Source of the DNA: Schistosoma haematobium | Taxonomy: Eukaryota > Platyhelminthes > Trematoda > Strigeidida > Schistosomatidae | Length of the DNA: 64,000 bases | Assembly: GCF_000699445.3 (NCBI RefSeq) | Contig: NC_067202.1 | Location: 15,777,924 to 15,841,923, forward strand | Direction of reading: 5' to 3' | Position numbers and translations under genes: made by a program | Part shown: positions 10,848 through 23,200 of the stretch, piece by piece | Numbering within the stretch: position 1 is the first letter of the stretch | Layout: each line of letters begins with the position of its first letter | Notes under the pieces: generated by a model | Seen by the model: the letters and a program-made list of their open reading frames with translations, nothing else | What the model was told of the DNA's origin: nothing | The model's database searches: none

Positions 10848-11882
10848 GGGTGAATTTATCCGCAACGCAACCATGTAAACTTTATGTATCGCACAGGGTC
10901 ATCTGTGCGTTCAAGTAACCACAGATTTTGTCATTTCAAAATGTATTTTTAATTAAATAGCTAGATTATGTAGTTAATTTTGCTCTGTTTTTAATTTTTA
11001 TTCGCCACGTCCGACTGCGTTACACTGTACGTCCATTGCACGCTGGGATGATATCTCAAGTCATAGTGAGTTTATTTACATAGTTGATTGTTTCCAGATA
11101 GACTCAGTGCATGGTTTTACTGAAGAAAGGTTTGTTGCACTGGGTCTCATAATCATTTCGAAGACATCACTGGTATCCACAGCCACTGGACACTCAGTAT
11201 TAGTTTGACGGGTTGATGGAGTAGCGTAATCCATAATACTGCAGAAAATAACAAATCTTTCATTCTTCCTGATAACAATAAATAACACCTAGGAACGAAT
11301 ATGCGGCCAGTTATGGTCACATGCGGCAGCAACAATTATTTTAGCCAAAGAAAACTAACTTACGTTCTCCATATCTAAAAAGCAGTGCTCAAAATATGGC
11401 GGATTAAGATTTTATGACATAAGAAAAACGAGCTTGCCTGCCAGTTAGGAACGATTATGCCGACATTTCGAGTTCCATACAGCCCCAACACTTATTTAAG
11501 CTAACAAAACTAACCTTGGCTTTCGATATCTGAAAAAAAGAACTCAGAACAAAACGCATTAACATTTTATAACACAAGACTAGCTAGATTGCCTGAAGAA
11601 ATACATTGACTTGAGTAGAAGCAGCAAAAACCAGAAAAAATCGCTGATTCGAAATAAATTTCACACCAACATATAGAACATTACACTAACTGCGGCATTT
11701 TAGCACACCGAAACATTAAATTACATAGCTACACAAAAGAAATAGCTGAAAGAAGCACAGAACGAAGAAAGCCGACCGCCATTGCTTACAAAGATGGCGG
11801 ATATAATAATGCCCGTCTCATTCTGGTTGGTTGCTAAGCTGAAGGGCACATTTACGACATTGAGTTGCGTTTAATTGCAGCC
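10848..11882. mobile_element. Non-autonomous DNA transposon of 1,035 bp with terminal inverted repeats (Merlin- or Mutator-like)
   Basis: It is bounded by perfect 9-bp direct repeats. Its ends are imperfect inverted repeats: the left begins GGGTGAATTTATCC and the right, reverse-complemented, begins GGCTGCAATTAAAC; 17 of the first 23 positions agree and both share CGCAAC. It has no long ORF and no transposase motif. About 11291-11445 and 11447-11595 look like a diverged tandem duplication of roughly 155 bp. A 9-bp duplication with GG-starting ends fits Merlin (known from schistosomes; 8-9 bp duplications) or Mutator-like elements. The superfamily is inference. Confidence 0.65.
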
Positions 11883-11891
11883 TCAAGACAG

Positions 11892-12240
11892 TCCTACTGT
11901 ACGAAGCTGAAACATGGAGAGCTACTACAACCATCATCAAAATGGTACATTTATTTATAAATAATTGTCTACATAAGATACTCAGTGTTTGTTGGCTAGA
12001 TACCACCAACAGCATCCTACTATGAAGAAGAAAAAACCATCTTACAGTTGAAAAGGAAAAATGGTGGAAGTGGATAGAATATATATTGAGGAAATTACTG
12101 AACTGCATCACGAGGCATCACCTAACGTGGTATCCTGAAGTAAAATGGAAAAAGAAAGACATTAGGTGGATGGATGGCGGCTGGAAAAAACTGATAAGTA
12201 GTGCTTAATGCAGAGTTGCACGGACAGTACTGATGGGCGT
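11892..12240 (+). repeat. RTE-like retrotransposon fragment, right part
   Basis: It continues the fragment ending at 10847: an LLYEAETW-like start, then WWKWIEYI-type, CITRH and GWKK-type segments, all with frameshifts and stops. It parallels 58935-59395. Confidence 0.65.
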
Positions 12241-12249
12241 CCTATGCTA

Positions 12250-12840
12250 CTAGACGAGCAGTATCGGACGTAAATAAGTAGCCGCTTGCGTGTAACACTG
12301 AAGTTTAGAGAGAACGTAGACTGCGCACAAGGTTAACAGGATTCTAGCATCGGCAAGACAGGGTTCTAAAGTTTTATGGGCTGTCGTACGGCAAGATTTA
12401 GAAGTTTTCACGTATAGGCTGACTACAAAACCCATGTTACCGTGATTCTGGATAATAGGTAGCTCAGTGTTACCCATTGTGTATATATTTATACTTTGGC
12501 GACCAATACACATCACGATACGCTTGAAAGCCTTTATCTGCAACTGCCAAATCCCAAATAAATCAGATGATTTCTTCAGGTTTTTTTGAAGCTCTGAACC
12601 ATCACCTTCATGTTTTTTTCGCTCTGCCTTTCTTGACATCGTCAGCTTATAACAAAACTGATGGTGATAGGAGACTAGGAACGTCATTTAAATACAGGTG
12701 GGACAATACTGGCCTCAAAACTTTTCTTTGAGTCACTCCGATAAGCACAGTTTCCCAGTTAGACAATCTGTAGTCCACTTCTACACTTATTTGACGCTCT
12801 TTTATCCATACAAACAAAATGACCCCGTTCTCCACATCAC
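12250..12840 (-). pseudogene. CR1/Jockey-like non-LTR reverse transcriptase fragment
   Basis: Minus-strand reading gives VLIGVTQRKVLRPVLSHLYL (a decayed GVPQGSVLGPxLFxxYIND motif), then WQLQIKAFKRIVMCIGRQS and CRTTAHKTLEPC further on, the typical order after the reverse transcriptase palm. There is at least one frameshift between 12647 and 12690. It is oriented opposite to its neighbours. Confidence 0.65.
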
Positions 12841-13623
12841 CTACATAGATAACAGCCGGTTTTGAGGAACTTTTTCAGAAGCTTTAATGTAGTCAATAAA
12901 AGCCATATCATTATGTAAACTTTATTCATTTAAAGCACACCAAATCTCATGAGCTGACTTTTTTTCACATGGTACTATTTTATTTTCCTATTAGTTTTTC
13001 CCTTTAATTTATTATTTATTATCGATAAATAATTCGTCATTGATAGGGTTCTATCAACTTGAAACCTCATTTTGGAACTTAACGTCATACACTAATTTTG
13101 CTGGTTTTCACGCTGTCTATCTCTTTTCACTAATTGACGGTAACATATTTGCTCTTAAATAATGCTAGATCTGATCCTTCCGTAGAACATTACACGTCTA
13201 TTAAGTAAAATTATAACTGTCGCTGTTCACTTAATTAAACTTTATGTTTACATTACATTAATATCCAGGCCATCTAAAAAACATATAATCCCTCCTGATA
13301 CCTATAGCACCTGCAAAAGATCAAAATCAGTTAATAAAGCGAATAATTTGAAACCTTATAAACACACTGATCAGTCTGCATCCTACTCTGATCTTCCTTC
13401 AGCTACACAAAATGTGCACAGTTTACTTGGGCATGACATATCACTACCTTGTATCTCGCTTGTAGGTATAAATAAGAGCAGTCACGTACGTTAGAGTCGA
13501 TATCATTTGTCAGTCCAAACAAAAGCACCACTTGTTGTGGACAGTATTTAGACACTGCGGCTGACCCCAAAGTTTCACAACAGCGATCATAAAATAGTCC
13601 CCTGCACCCTTCCGATTCTTGCC

Positions 13624-15795
13624 ATGTGCAACAAAGTAAAGATATTAAATACGCGTTTCCAATATAGAGACTATGCAAACGCTGAGTGGGAAGACTTCCG
13701 ATTTCTAATAAAGCACTCTGACTGGGGCAGGTTCTTTACCAGTGATAACCTCCTAGAAACACTTGAAATATTCAATACCACCACCAAATGTGCATTAGAC
13801 ACTACCATACCCTCTAAAATTGGTTTTAAAACAATTACTCCCTATATAAATCAAAAGACTAGGTCTAAACTACGAAAACTGAAAAGGACGTACTATATAT
13901 CAAAAGACTTCAGTGCCCTGCACCAGATATACTCTGTACTTGACGGAGTACAAAGTCAACACAACAAGCATAAACATGTAGAGGAACGTACTGCACTCAC
14001 TGCTGCATCTAAAGCCCAAGCCCTATGTCGTCTCCTCACGAAACGCATAAGAAATAACGCAGACCACAACATTCACTTCTTATTGCACGATGGAGTGACG
14101 TATAATGACCGGACCATCATATGTGAACTATTAAGTGGATGGTTTTCCCACAATGGGAATACATCTCATGCTTCAGATATCAACATAAAATGCATCAGCA
14201 AAAACTATCTTAGTACCATAAACCTCGACATTAAGAGTATACATACCGCCATTCAAACCCTTAAGCCAAATGCGAGTTCTGGTGCCGATGACATCCCTTC
14301 AATTCTTTATAAAATGTCAGGACCGGATATACAGACGCTATTACTCAAAATATACACATTATCTTTAGAGACAGGTACATATCCCGAAACCTGGAAGGTA
14401 ACGTATGTTCTTCCCAAACACAAATCCGGACCGAGAAACCTAGTCGAAAACTAAAGACTAATAAATATCACTCCAATTATATCACGCATAATGGAAAAAG
14501 TGATACAAAATCAACTATCTGATCACATACCTAAGGAAGATCTGATAGATCCGTCACAACACGGACTCATTAGAACAAAGTTGTGTAGTACATGTCTGAT
14601 AAACTTCTTTAACGGGGTTAATCGCATACGTGACCAGAAGAAACTAGTGGTTATACCATCTTTCTATATTAAGAACGCCTTTTATAAAGTACCTCATAAT
14701 CTTCTAATCAACAGACTTAAGTCAGTTGGAGTTGTGAATCCCCTTTTGTAATGGACCAAGTCTTTTCTTACGAAAAGATACCAAATAACCAAGATTAACT
14801 CTACAACATCCACACCTCGACCAATAACCAGTGGTGTTGTGCAGGGTAGTGTCTTGGGTCCATTGCTCTTTATAATCTACATCAACAATATTCGCAAGTG
14901 CTTTAGACAGGTAAGACCTACCTCTATGCCTATGACTTGAAAGTAATCTATAAAACTGACATCTACGATGTACGTAGTACTATGCCAACAATCCAAAATG
15001 AACACAACATGGTAGACGACTGGTGCAAACACTGAAGATTAGAGCTCAACGCAGAGAAATGCGGCTGGTTATACTTAGGAGACACGTCTCTTAAAATAAC
15101 ACTAACATTTAGCAACAACACACTTCCCAAACTGGCATCAGCAACTGACCTAGGGGTACATTACTCACACAGTCTTAATTTCTCTGAACACATCTCAGCC
15201 AAAGCATCTAAAATGCCTAAATTGCTTGGCTTCATTCTCCGTAATTCCTATCAAAATGAATCTAAAATCCTTCTTTATAAAGTTTGTGTAAGACCTATCG
15301 TTAAATACTGCTCGTTCTTATTTTCCAACTTATCTGATATACTAAAGGTGGAAGGAATACAACGAGACTTCATCCGCGAAGTACTTAGGACTGACTCAGT
15401 CACTGACTAAAGTTCCCGATGCCAAATCTTAGGAACAGCTCCCTTTTTGGAGAGAACGCTTAGGTCTAATTTGATTCTCTACTTCAAACTACTCAAAAAC
15501 CTTACTTATTCAACATGTAAGATAATTCTTTTCAAAGATTCGTATGAATACGAACTTCGAAACAAAGTATCTACCGTCAAAGTTGAGAAATAAAGATCAA
15601 AACCTCGGGAAAAGTTCTTCCTCACCAAGTATGCAATAATATGAAACAGTCTTCCGTCCAAAATTCGCATGGCAGATGAATTGCATACGTTTGTAAAACT
15701 GTTTAATCAAGCCCTCACTGGCGCTGATCTAGCATGTACGAATAAATCTTCGCCCCACTCAGACATCATCGGCTCTCTTCATGTCTAGACCGAAA
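13624..15795 (+). pseudogene. CR1/Jockey-like non-LTR retrotransposon, reverse transcriptase ORF, decayed
   Basis: A long open stretch, 13624-14454, includes the NASSGADDIPS...TYPETWK segment typical of the reverse transcriptase N-terminus. A TAA at 14452 interrupts it. The reading continues through 14491-14751 (a DLIDPSQHG-type segment and a decayed FxDxxxAFxxV motif), and in other frames through the GVVQGSVLGPLLFIIYI motif (about 14832-14882). The tail (15213-15790) ends with an FFLTKYAII-NSLP-like motif common at CR1/Jockey C-termini. No endonuclease domain is visible upstream. At least two stops and several frameshifts make this copy inactive. Confidence 0.75.
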
Positions 15796-15799
15796 TGGA

Positions 15800-17990
15800 C
15801 TTCAAGTTCAGTTTGCCTTATTTTTCCGAATTTGCAGTTGTGTTGGTTACTTTTTCCACCCTATTTCTTCACTTGAAGTAGACAGGTAACTCACTGGACC
15901 TATCGATACTGTTCAACTAAACTCGGTCGCTAAGGGACACTCATTACCACCTCAAAAAAGTCAAGAGAACCGTACAATCGACTGTCTACTACCAGTGGTC
16001 TTGCATCTATGGAGCCTGTTACCCATCAACTGGTTATGACAACACAAAATAACATCAGCACCAAGTTGGTGTGAGCCTCGTTCTGTTTATTCTTTATTAG
16101 CTTTTTACTTTTCTGTACACCATGCTGACTAGCAGTTAGTACTATTTCTTCACTCGTTATCCTATCTACAACTCATATACTTTTATACTTTTCCGCCTGC
16201 TTTATTAAACAACTATCCTACATTATACCCTTCTTAATGCTTATAGTCCGATTGGCAAACTATTCTTTGTACTATAGTCAATTAAAGCACTGCATCGATG
16301 CCTTACCCACAGTCCATAACTTGTAACTGCCTGATAAGTTGTAAAGTGGCACTTATAGAAATAGTGTTTTCCAACAGAATGTGAAACACAGAGGACTGTG
16401 TGAGATATGACATATATCCAAAAATAAGCTTAAATGAGCCTAACATCCAAAAAGGGGGAGTGGGGAGTTACTGACTAGCAAGCATTAATGGTGAGGGCAA
16501 TGACCTCAATCCACCTGTGTTTGTGGGGCAGAACATTTTGTATGTATCAGGCTCTTTATGATTGAGAATAAGCTAATCAATCTGTGATATTGAGGTTCTT
16601 CTCCTACGCTCACCATTCAGACACATGTTTCCAATTTTATGCTGGATTAGCTATTCTACTAAGACAACTTATAAAATGCTAACTCGGACTTCTGCTGTAG
16701 GATTGCGTGGATGACATCGGATGGACAAAAGAGAAAAGAAATAAAAAATTAGACAACAAAAGATATAGCTATTGGTATTCTTGACACTTTACCCTCTATA
16801 TGCACACTCCCTTCTAATAAACCGCTTTCCTTGTACCAATCTTGACTTCCCTCCCTTCATGTGAGCTTACTCCAACTTGTTAAGCATCACAACTCATTGT
16901 TGTTTATTACTACATTCTTTTATATGGAGCCTCTGACTTCATTTCCCTCTAACAAGAGATAATATGAATTTAATCTAATTTATTATACCTCTCTCTGTTC
17001 TACTACAAAATATTAAGCAACTTTTGGCGTTCCTATTCGAGTGCCTTGCTGCTCTCCTGTCTTTCTTTTTTCTTCAGAATCTTGCTCTGAGGGCACAGCT
17101 ATGGAACGTCTGACGTCTGGAACAAACTTGACGTACGCGTCTCCTCAAAGTCATGGTTTACAGCAAGCGCTTAACCAGACTGCTTTATAACAACTATAGA
17201 CTTAATAAGTTGGGAAGCATGCTGTGCGCCAACAAATGTTGTAATTTATAGATCGTGCCTGTAAAATGGCGTGTACCTGCTCATGCAGAAATATATTATT
17301 ACCATTAATTAGTTTGCGAGACATGAGTAACCTGTTCTAGAGCCTTGCTGCCTTTCAGAAAGAAACCAGTTTTCGGCTAAACACTTAAAAGTATTCTTCC
17401 GAATAGCCTTTTTTAAACTCCAGTAACCACAAAATCAGTTTTACATGTTCATGGTTCATAATTTAATGTCTCACAGCTGTTTTAAAGGCAGAACGAACTA
17501 TGGCGTTCTTCCTGTCTTTTGGTAATCTGCGTTGTGTTGGAGATTTACTAAAATAAACGCTAACAGGATTTGCGACAAACTCTGTTAAATCTCTTAGCAA
17601 TTTAGAACGTTTTCATATGGTCCCATGGATATGTAGTGGAATTGGTCCTTAACCATACGATCCTAAAAGCCGAACACACGATAACTGAGAAGGTCTACAC
17701 TTAGTACTTCGAGGAGATCAGACACGGTGAACACAGGAATCTTGACTCGTATATTATGGCTCGACCATGCAATTGTGTTCACCTAATGTGACCTCTAGCA
17801 TCTTTTATATCAGATATACTATTCTTTACTCAGCCCAAATGCATTCTTAAGAAATCCTTAGCAGTAACCATTGGTTGTCACGTATAACGAGTCAGTATGG
17901 ATAATGATGTGAATTTAACATACAGTCAGATTAGGTGGTCACACCATAGCAAATCTATTAGTCTAGTAGCAAAGACAAGTGAACTTAATG
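15800..17990. other. Intergenic stretch, nothing recognised
   Basis: The beginning may be the 3' tail of the CR1-like copy. The rest is AT-rich with no open frame of note, no repeat shared with other parts of the window that I could see, and no structural RNA. Confidence 0.4.
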
Positions 17991-17999
17991 CCGACTTTC

Positions 18000-19876
18000 C
18001 CATTAATCCAAAAGAACCCTAAGGAAACCTATCGGCTACACAGTAGTAGGAACGGCTAGTTATGATCACTGAGCAAGGAGTCTGTTTCTTATCTAGGACA
18101 GGTCTTGAGTTGCTGGATTTTTATTAGATACTGGTGCTGTGATCAATGTTATCCGCTCACATTATCATCCCGTCACCACTGCTAAGTCAGCAAATGAGTA
18201 CGTGAGGCAGCCAAAGAAACATAGGTCGGGATATGTGATGAACAGTTAACCGTATCGGACCGTAAAAACTTCCATACTAGAAGCTTATTTTCCCGGCGCT
18301 TACAAGTCACCAGCTGCTGTGAATACCAGGTGGCTCAGTGATGAAAATAAACGTCCTCAACATAATTTTATCAAGAGCGGATGAACTTTTCATCATATAC
18401 ATGTACCATATTGCACGAAAAACTTTCTCTTCGACATTATTTGTGAGCGCGATACCATAGCAAATCTAAATGATGATTTAGAACGTACGTCTCATTGAAC
18501 TAAACATGTAACCGCGAACGGTCAACCAATTTTGGTTCCTGATGGTTGTACCATTGTCATCGCGCTGACGAAAAAAAAGTTCTATATACAATGCGTTTTG
18601 TACTGATTTTATAAGGAAGTATAAATATCTTCGAAGGGTTGTACTGAATAGTGATTTAACTGATAGGCAACAGTAAGACAGACCTTTCTACAACATCTAA
18701 TCTTCATAAGGTTTGGAAAAATGAATGTGAAGAACAAGTAGTTAATGAAAAGTCAATAGGCTATATTATGCGATTTTTACATTTTAAGCCCTTGTGATAA
18801 TTGCAGGCTTCACTTATTTTATATCAAGATAGTGCAGCTGATCCTATCCATTTCTCTTTCGACAAGGTTCTATGGATCGTCAAAGGTCTCAATACTGAGG
18901 TGTTCCTCGTAGTAGAAAAACCTCACACGTTCGACAACGTTCTCAGTAACACTTCAATCGCCATCATTAACACGAGCTAATATAACTACTTCAAACAGAC
19001 CCCATCCTTTATGTACGTTATCAGTCGTGTGAATCGATATTCGTCTACCCTTACTCCTGAGAAGGACATACCCCCTCTCACCAGATATGTGACTAACAAG
19101 GTTATTAAGTGAGTCGAGAACTCTAAGATATCATCGTTAGTCCACTTCATAAATTGGGGCAAGGACACCTACCCCGCTTCATTGCAATAAAACAGATGTA
19201 GGACTATTAGAGATGATACATCGCTCCAGAATAGGTCAAGTGGGAAAGCATAATGATCCCAGATATAAATGATATCATTTAAGCACTAATCACACATGTT
19301 CGACAAACACCTTTATCCAAAGGAAAGACTAATCTACAGCTTAAAACAGGAAAATTCCTGGAGATCTAATGCCAACAGACCTCGATATTGTCCAATATCT
19401 GAGAAATGAAGCTCAACCTAAAGAATTTCAAATCACCAGTATAACACGAAAGGTTACACAGGACATTATAATAGAGGTTAAAGGAAATGAATGAGTACTA
19501 CTTCATACTGCATAATTGGGAACTTATGTAATTCTCATAAAGGTGATAGCGGCGTAAAAATTTTTTCTTTCGACTAGTTTTAGAGTAAGATCTTTTTAGA
19601 TTTTTTGCGTGATTATGCATGATAATCCTTCGAGTTGCGCACCTTTGCAATTGCCTATTTTTGATCCCTCCAACTGTACATTCCGTTTAGCTCTGGATAC
19701 TAGTGGGGACGGTACTACTTACTTTTTATGTCAGAATTTGTTTTTATTAAACGATAACCGAATTTCTGTGTTTCTCATGAACCATATCTACGTTAGTTTA
19801 CTTGACATTTTGGTTAGGGCAGTTGTCATATTGATTCGTTCCCCTTTTTTGACCGCACTGTTTGAAGTGACTGCAG
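18000..19876 (+). repeat. Possible very old LTR-retrotransposon remnant
   Basis: Around 18120-18160 the plus strand reads LLDTGAVINVI, an aspartic-protease-like motif. About 1.55 kb later (19680-19735) an FRLALDTSGDGTT-like reading faintly recalls an RNase H start. The spacing is close to that between the same motifs in the intact element downstream. No reverse transcriptase motif or LTR was recognised between or around them, so this is weak. A 90-codon ORF (19609-19881) covers the second motif. Confidence 0.25.
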
Positions 19877-20188
19877 TGTAACAGTATCAAAAATCATTAC
19901 GTGTAACTTTACTGATGCAAGTTTGTTTTCCTTATTTCAGGACAACAGAAAGTGAACGTATTAGAAATAGAACAAAGCTTGCGCAAACTAAACCTGCTGG
20001 ATGATGAGTAAAACTATTTTGTAATAGACTTCTCTTTTTGTACAAAAACCGCGTATTTCAATATTTAATATATCTCTGTTGTGCTCGCACGCCGTGTTCT
20101 CACTTGAGTGGCATCTGCCAGTCCTGACTGTTGTGTTGTGTTTCAGATTGCTCCTGCCTGCAAGTAAACGCTAAGAATACGTGCTACA
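19877..20188 (+). repeat. 5' long terminal repeat
   Basis: 312 bp, begins TGTAACAGTATC and ends GTGCTACA. It matches the 3' copy at every position on reading. It is preceded by GCAG, the left target duplication. Confidence 0.93.
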
Positions 20189-20190
20189 AG

Positions 20191-20204
20191 TGGTGATGGA
20201 GGTG
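20191..20204 (+). promoter_or_regulatory. Candidate primer-binding site
   Basis: TGGTGATGGAGGTG begins two bases after the LTR. TGG is the expected complement of the CCA end of a tRNA, and TGGTGA matches the start of the tRNA-Trp-type sites reported for CsRn1-like elements, although agreement fades after six bases. The first ATG of gag (20196-20198) lies inside it. Confidence 0.4.
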
Positions 20205-23200
20205 TTTACGTCAAAACATGATGAACCCCCAGCCATCCCTGGCAAGTTAACAGTCAACACAACCCCTCGCCAACCGCCACTGTTAGGCATCTCATCAGAC
20301 TATGACATCTGGAAAATTAGAGTAATGACGTGCCTACGTCGAGTTTCAGCTTCGGAACACTTCGACTACCTTCTGTCCTACTTAGATGACGAAGCAGCGA
20401 AACGAGCGACAGCTAACGGCTTTACTGCGTGCAATTCACCATCTCAAAATTGGAAGATTTTAGATGAATGTTTTTCGTTGAAGGTGGATACCCAGCAGAC
20501 AGCCATCCAATTTTTGTCTCGCCACCAGAAACCTCATGAAAGCCCCATCGACTATCTCCACTCATTACAGCAGACAGCAACCCAGGCATTCCCTAGCCTG
20601 GACATCTTGGGGCGAGAAGAAATTACACGCTCCCGTTTTATTGAAGGACTGCTGCCAGGTGCACTGCGAGAACATCTACTTCGAGTGCCACCGGCTGACA
20701 CAGCCGACTTGAAACGAACGGCACTTCGATTTTTGACTGCTGAAAGACTGTCAGTTCCACTGGCGACCTATCGACCAACCATGATGACTATCGATGAAGC
20801 CACCGAACCTAATCGACAAGATAGCTTTCAAAGTGCCTCGGCTATTAGAGAGTTCCCTGACCGGAATAGTAGACGAGGGCAGCCGACTTCCACATGGAAC
20901 GGACGGTCGTCAAGGGACAACTATCGAGACCAGCAAACAGAATGCTTCTACTGCAGACGTTTCGGCAAAAATGCCAAGAAATGCGGGCATAACCGCGTGA
21001 AAAACAGAGGTAAGCAGTGTCGTTTGCATATATCGTCTTGCTATGTTAAACATTTGTGCCCTGTTACTATTAGGGGTAGAGTGCAAAGTACTGAGATTAA
21101 TATACTATTAGATACAGGAGCTTCAGTATCCTTGATCAAGGAAGACCTCTTGCAGAAACTTAACCACAGCACGCAGCGTAAACAATGCTCTTCTACCTTA
21201 ATTACCGCGAGCGGAGAACCCTTGAAAGCGTGTTCTAAGACAGGGTTAGAGCTAACGATTGACAAGAAGTCTTTTCAACATGAATTCTGGGTTTGCCCCA
21301 CACTGACTTGGGACATGATTCTCGGGGTCGACTTCATGTTAAAATACCAGGTCTCTATACACATGAATAAGTCAGAAGCGAGTATTGGTGGAGTTGTCGT
21401 GCATATACAACACCATGAAATACCAACTAAGTCCGTAGCCCAGGTGGGAATTTCAGAAATTATACGTCAGGTACAGGATAATAAAATGATAAGTGAAAAA
21501 GACCGTCGAGCAACCACTGATGTACTCCAACAATTTAGTTCCGTTTTCTCTGAGAATATCTCTGGAAATCGGACGACCACTGTACAGCACTCCATCCTCA
21601 CAGGTGATCACATGTCATTACGTCAACCACCTCGCCGAGTACCAGTACATTACCAGCCTCAATTATAATCAATGATAAAAGATATGCTAGAGAAAAAGAT
21701 CATTGTACCATCTTCATCACCATGAGCATCGCTTATTGTTTTAGTGAAAAAGAAAGACTCCTCCCTACGACTGTGTGTAGACTACAGACGCCTTAATGCT
21801 ATAACCAAACGCGATTCTTTTCCACTTCCACGGATTGATGCTACATTAGATGCTATGAAAGGCGCTCGCTGGTTCTCGACTCTAGACTTAGCATCAGGGT
21901 ATTGGCAAGTGGAGGTTCGACCTCAAGATAGAAAAAAAAACCGCGTTCATAGTACCCAATGGTCTATATGAATTACAAGTGATGCCCTTCAGGCTAACTA
22001 ATGCCCCAGTCACCTTCCAACGACTGATGCAGACAGTTCCATATGATCTCGTACCACACAAGTGCTTAATTTACCTGGATGATATTATTGTGTATGGCAG
22101 CACGCCGGAACAGCATAATGCCAGTTTAAGGGCAGTTCTACAACGTATTAAGCAGCACAACTTAAAAGTAAAACCATCTTAATGTCGACTATTGCAAAAA
22201 GAAGTGCTCTTTTTAGGGCATCGCATTACGGAAGAGGGAGTAGCAACAGATCAGGGAAAAACGAGCGCCATTATTAACTGGCCACAACCGAAATCTGCAG
22301 AGGATGTTCTCAGCTTCCTGGGGCTCGCTTCTTATTATAGACGTTTCGTACGCGATTTCGCATCCCTGGCAACACCTCTACATCGCCTGACGCACAAAGG
22401 ACGAACATTTTTGTGGACCACAGAATGTCAACAAGCATTTAGCACTTTGAAGTCGTGTCTTGCTGCTCCACCCATACTAGCTTTTCCGGACACTTCTGCT
22501 AAAGCAGGTGAGTTTATACTCGATACAGATGCTAGTTCATCAGCTATTGGAGCAGTCCTGTCTCAAATAGAACTAGATGGACAGGGGGCGGGTCATTACG
22601 TACGCTAGTCGGCGGTCAGATAAGAGAGAGACAAGGTAGTCTACGACGCGCCGAGAGATGCTGGCTTTGATAAAATTTTCGCAACATTTTCGTCACTATC
22701 TCTTAGGACGACCCTTTCGTGTACGCACAGATCACCGTGCACTACAGTGGCTTCGTTCATTCCGTGAACCAGAAGTTCAGGTAGCGCGCTGGCAGGAGAG
22801 GTTGCAGGAGTTTGATTTTACTTGTGAATACCGACCCGGAAGCCGATACACAAACGCTGATTCTCTATCTCGTATACCTTATTCTCCTGATGCCATTAGT
22901 GCCGTCCTTAGCACAGCCCCCGAGATCGACTGGCCGTCTCTTCAAGCAGCAGACCCAGATCTGCGATTTATTTATCAGAGGCAACTACATGGCAATAATA
23001 AACCATCTATGATAGAGTTAAAGGATCATTCCTTGGCGACGCGCCGTCTTTGTGCCAAGTGGGGCAGTCTAAAATTGTATGAAGACACGCTGTTTATAGT
23101 CAGTGAATCAAAACAACCACTATTGATAGTACCACGTATACAAGTTCAGAATATTATGGAGCAGGTACACCGAGAACTGGGGCACTCAGGAAAACGGAAA

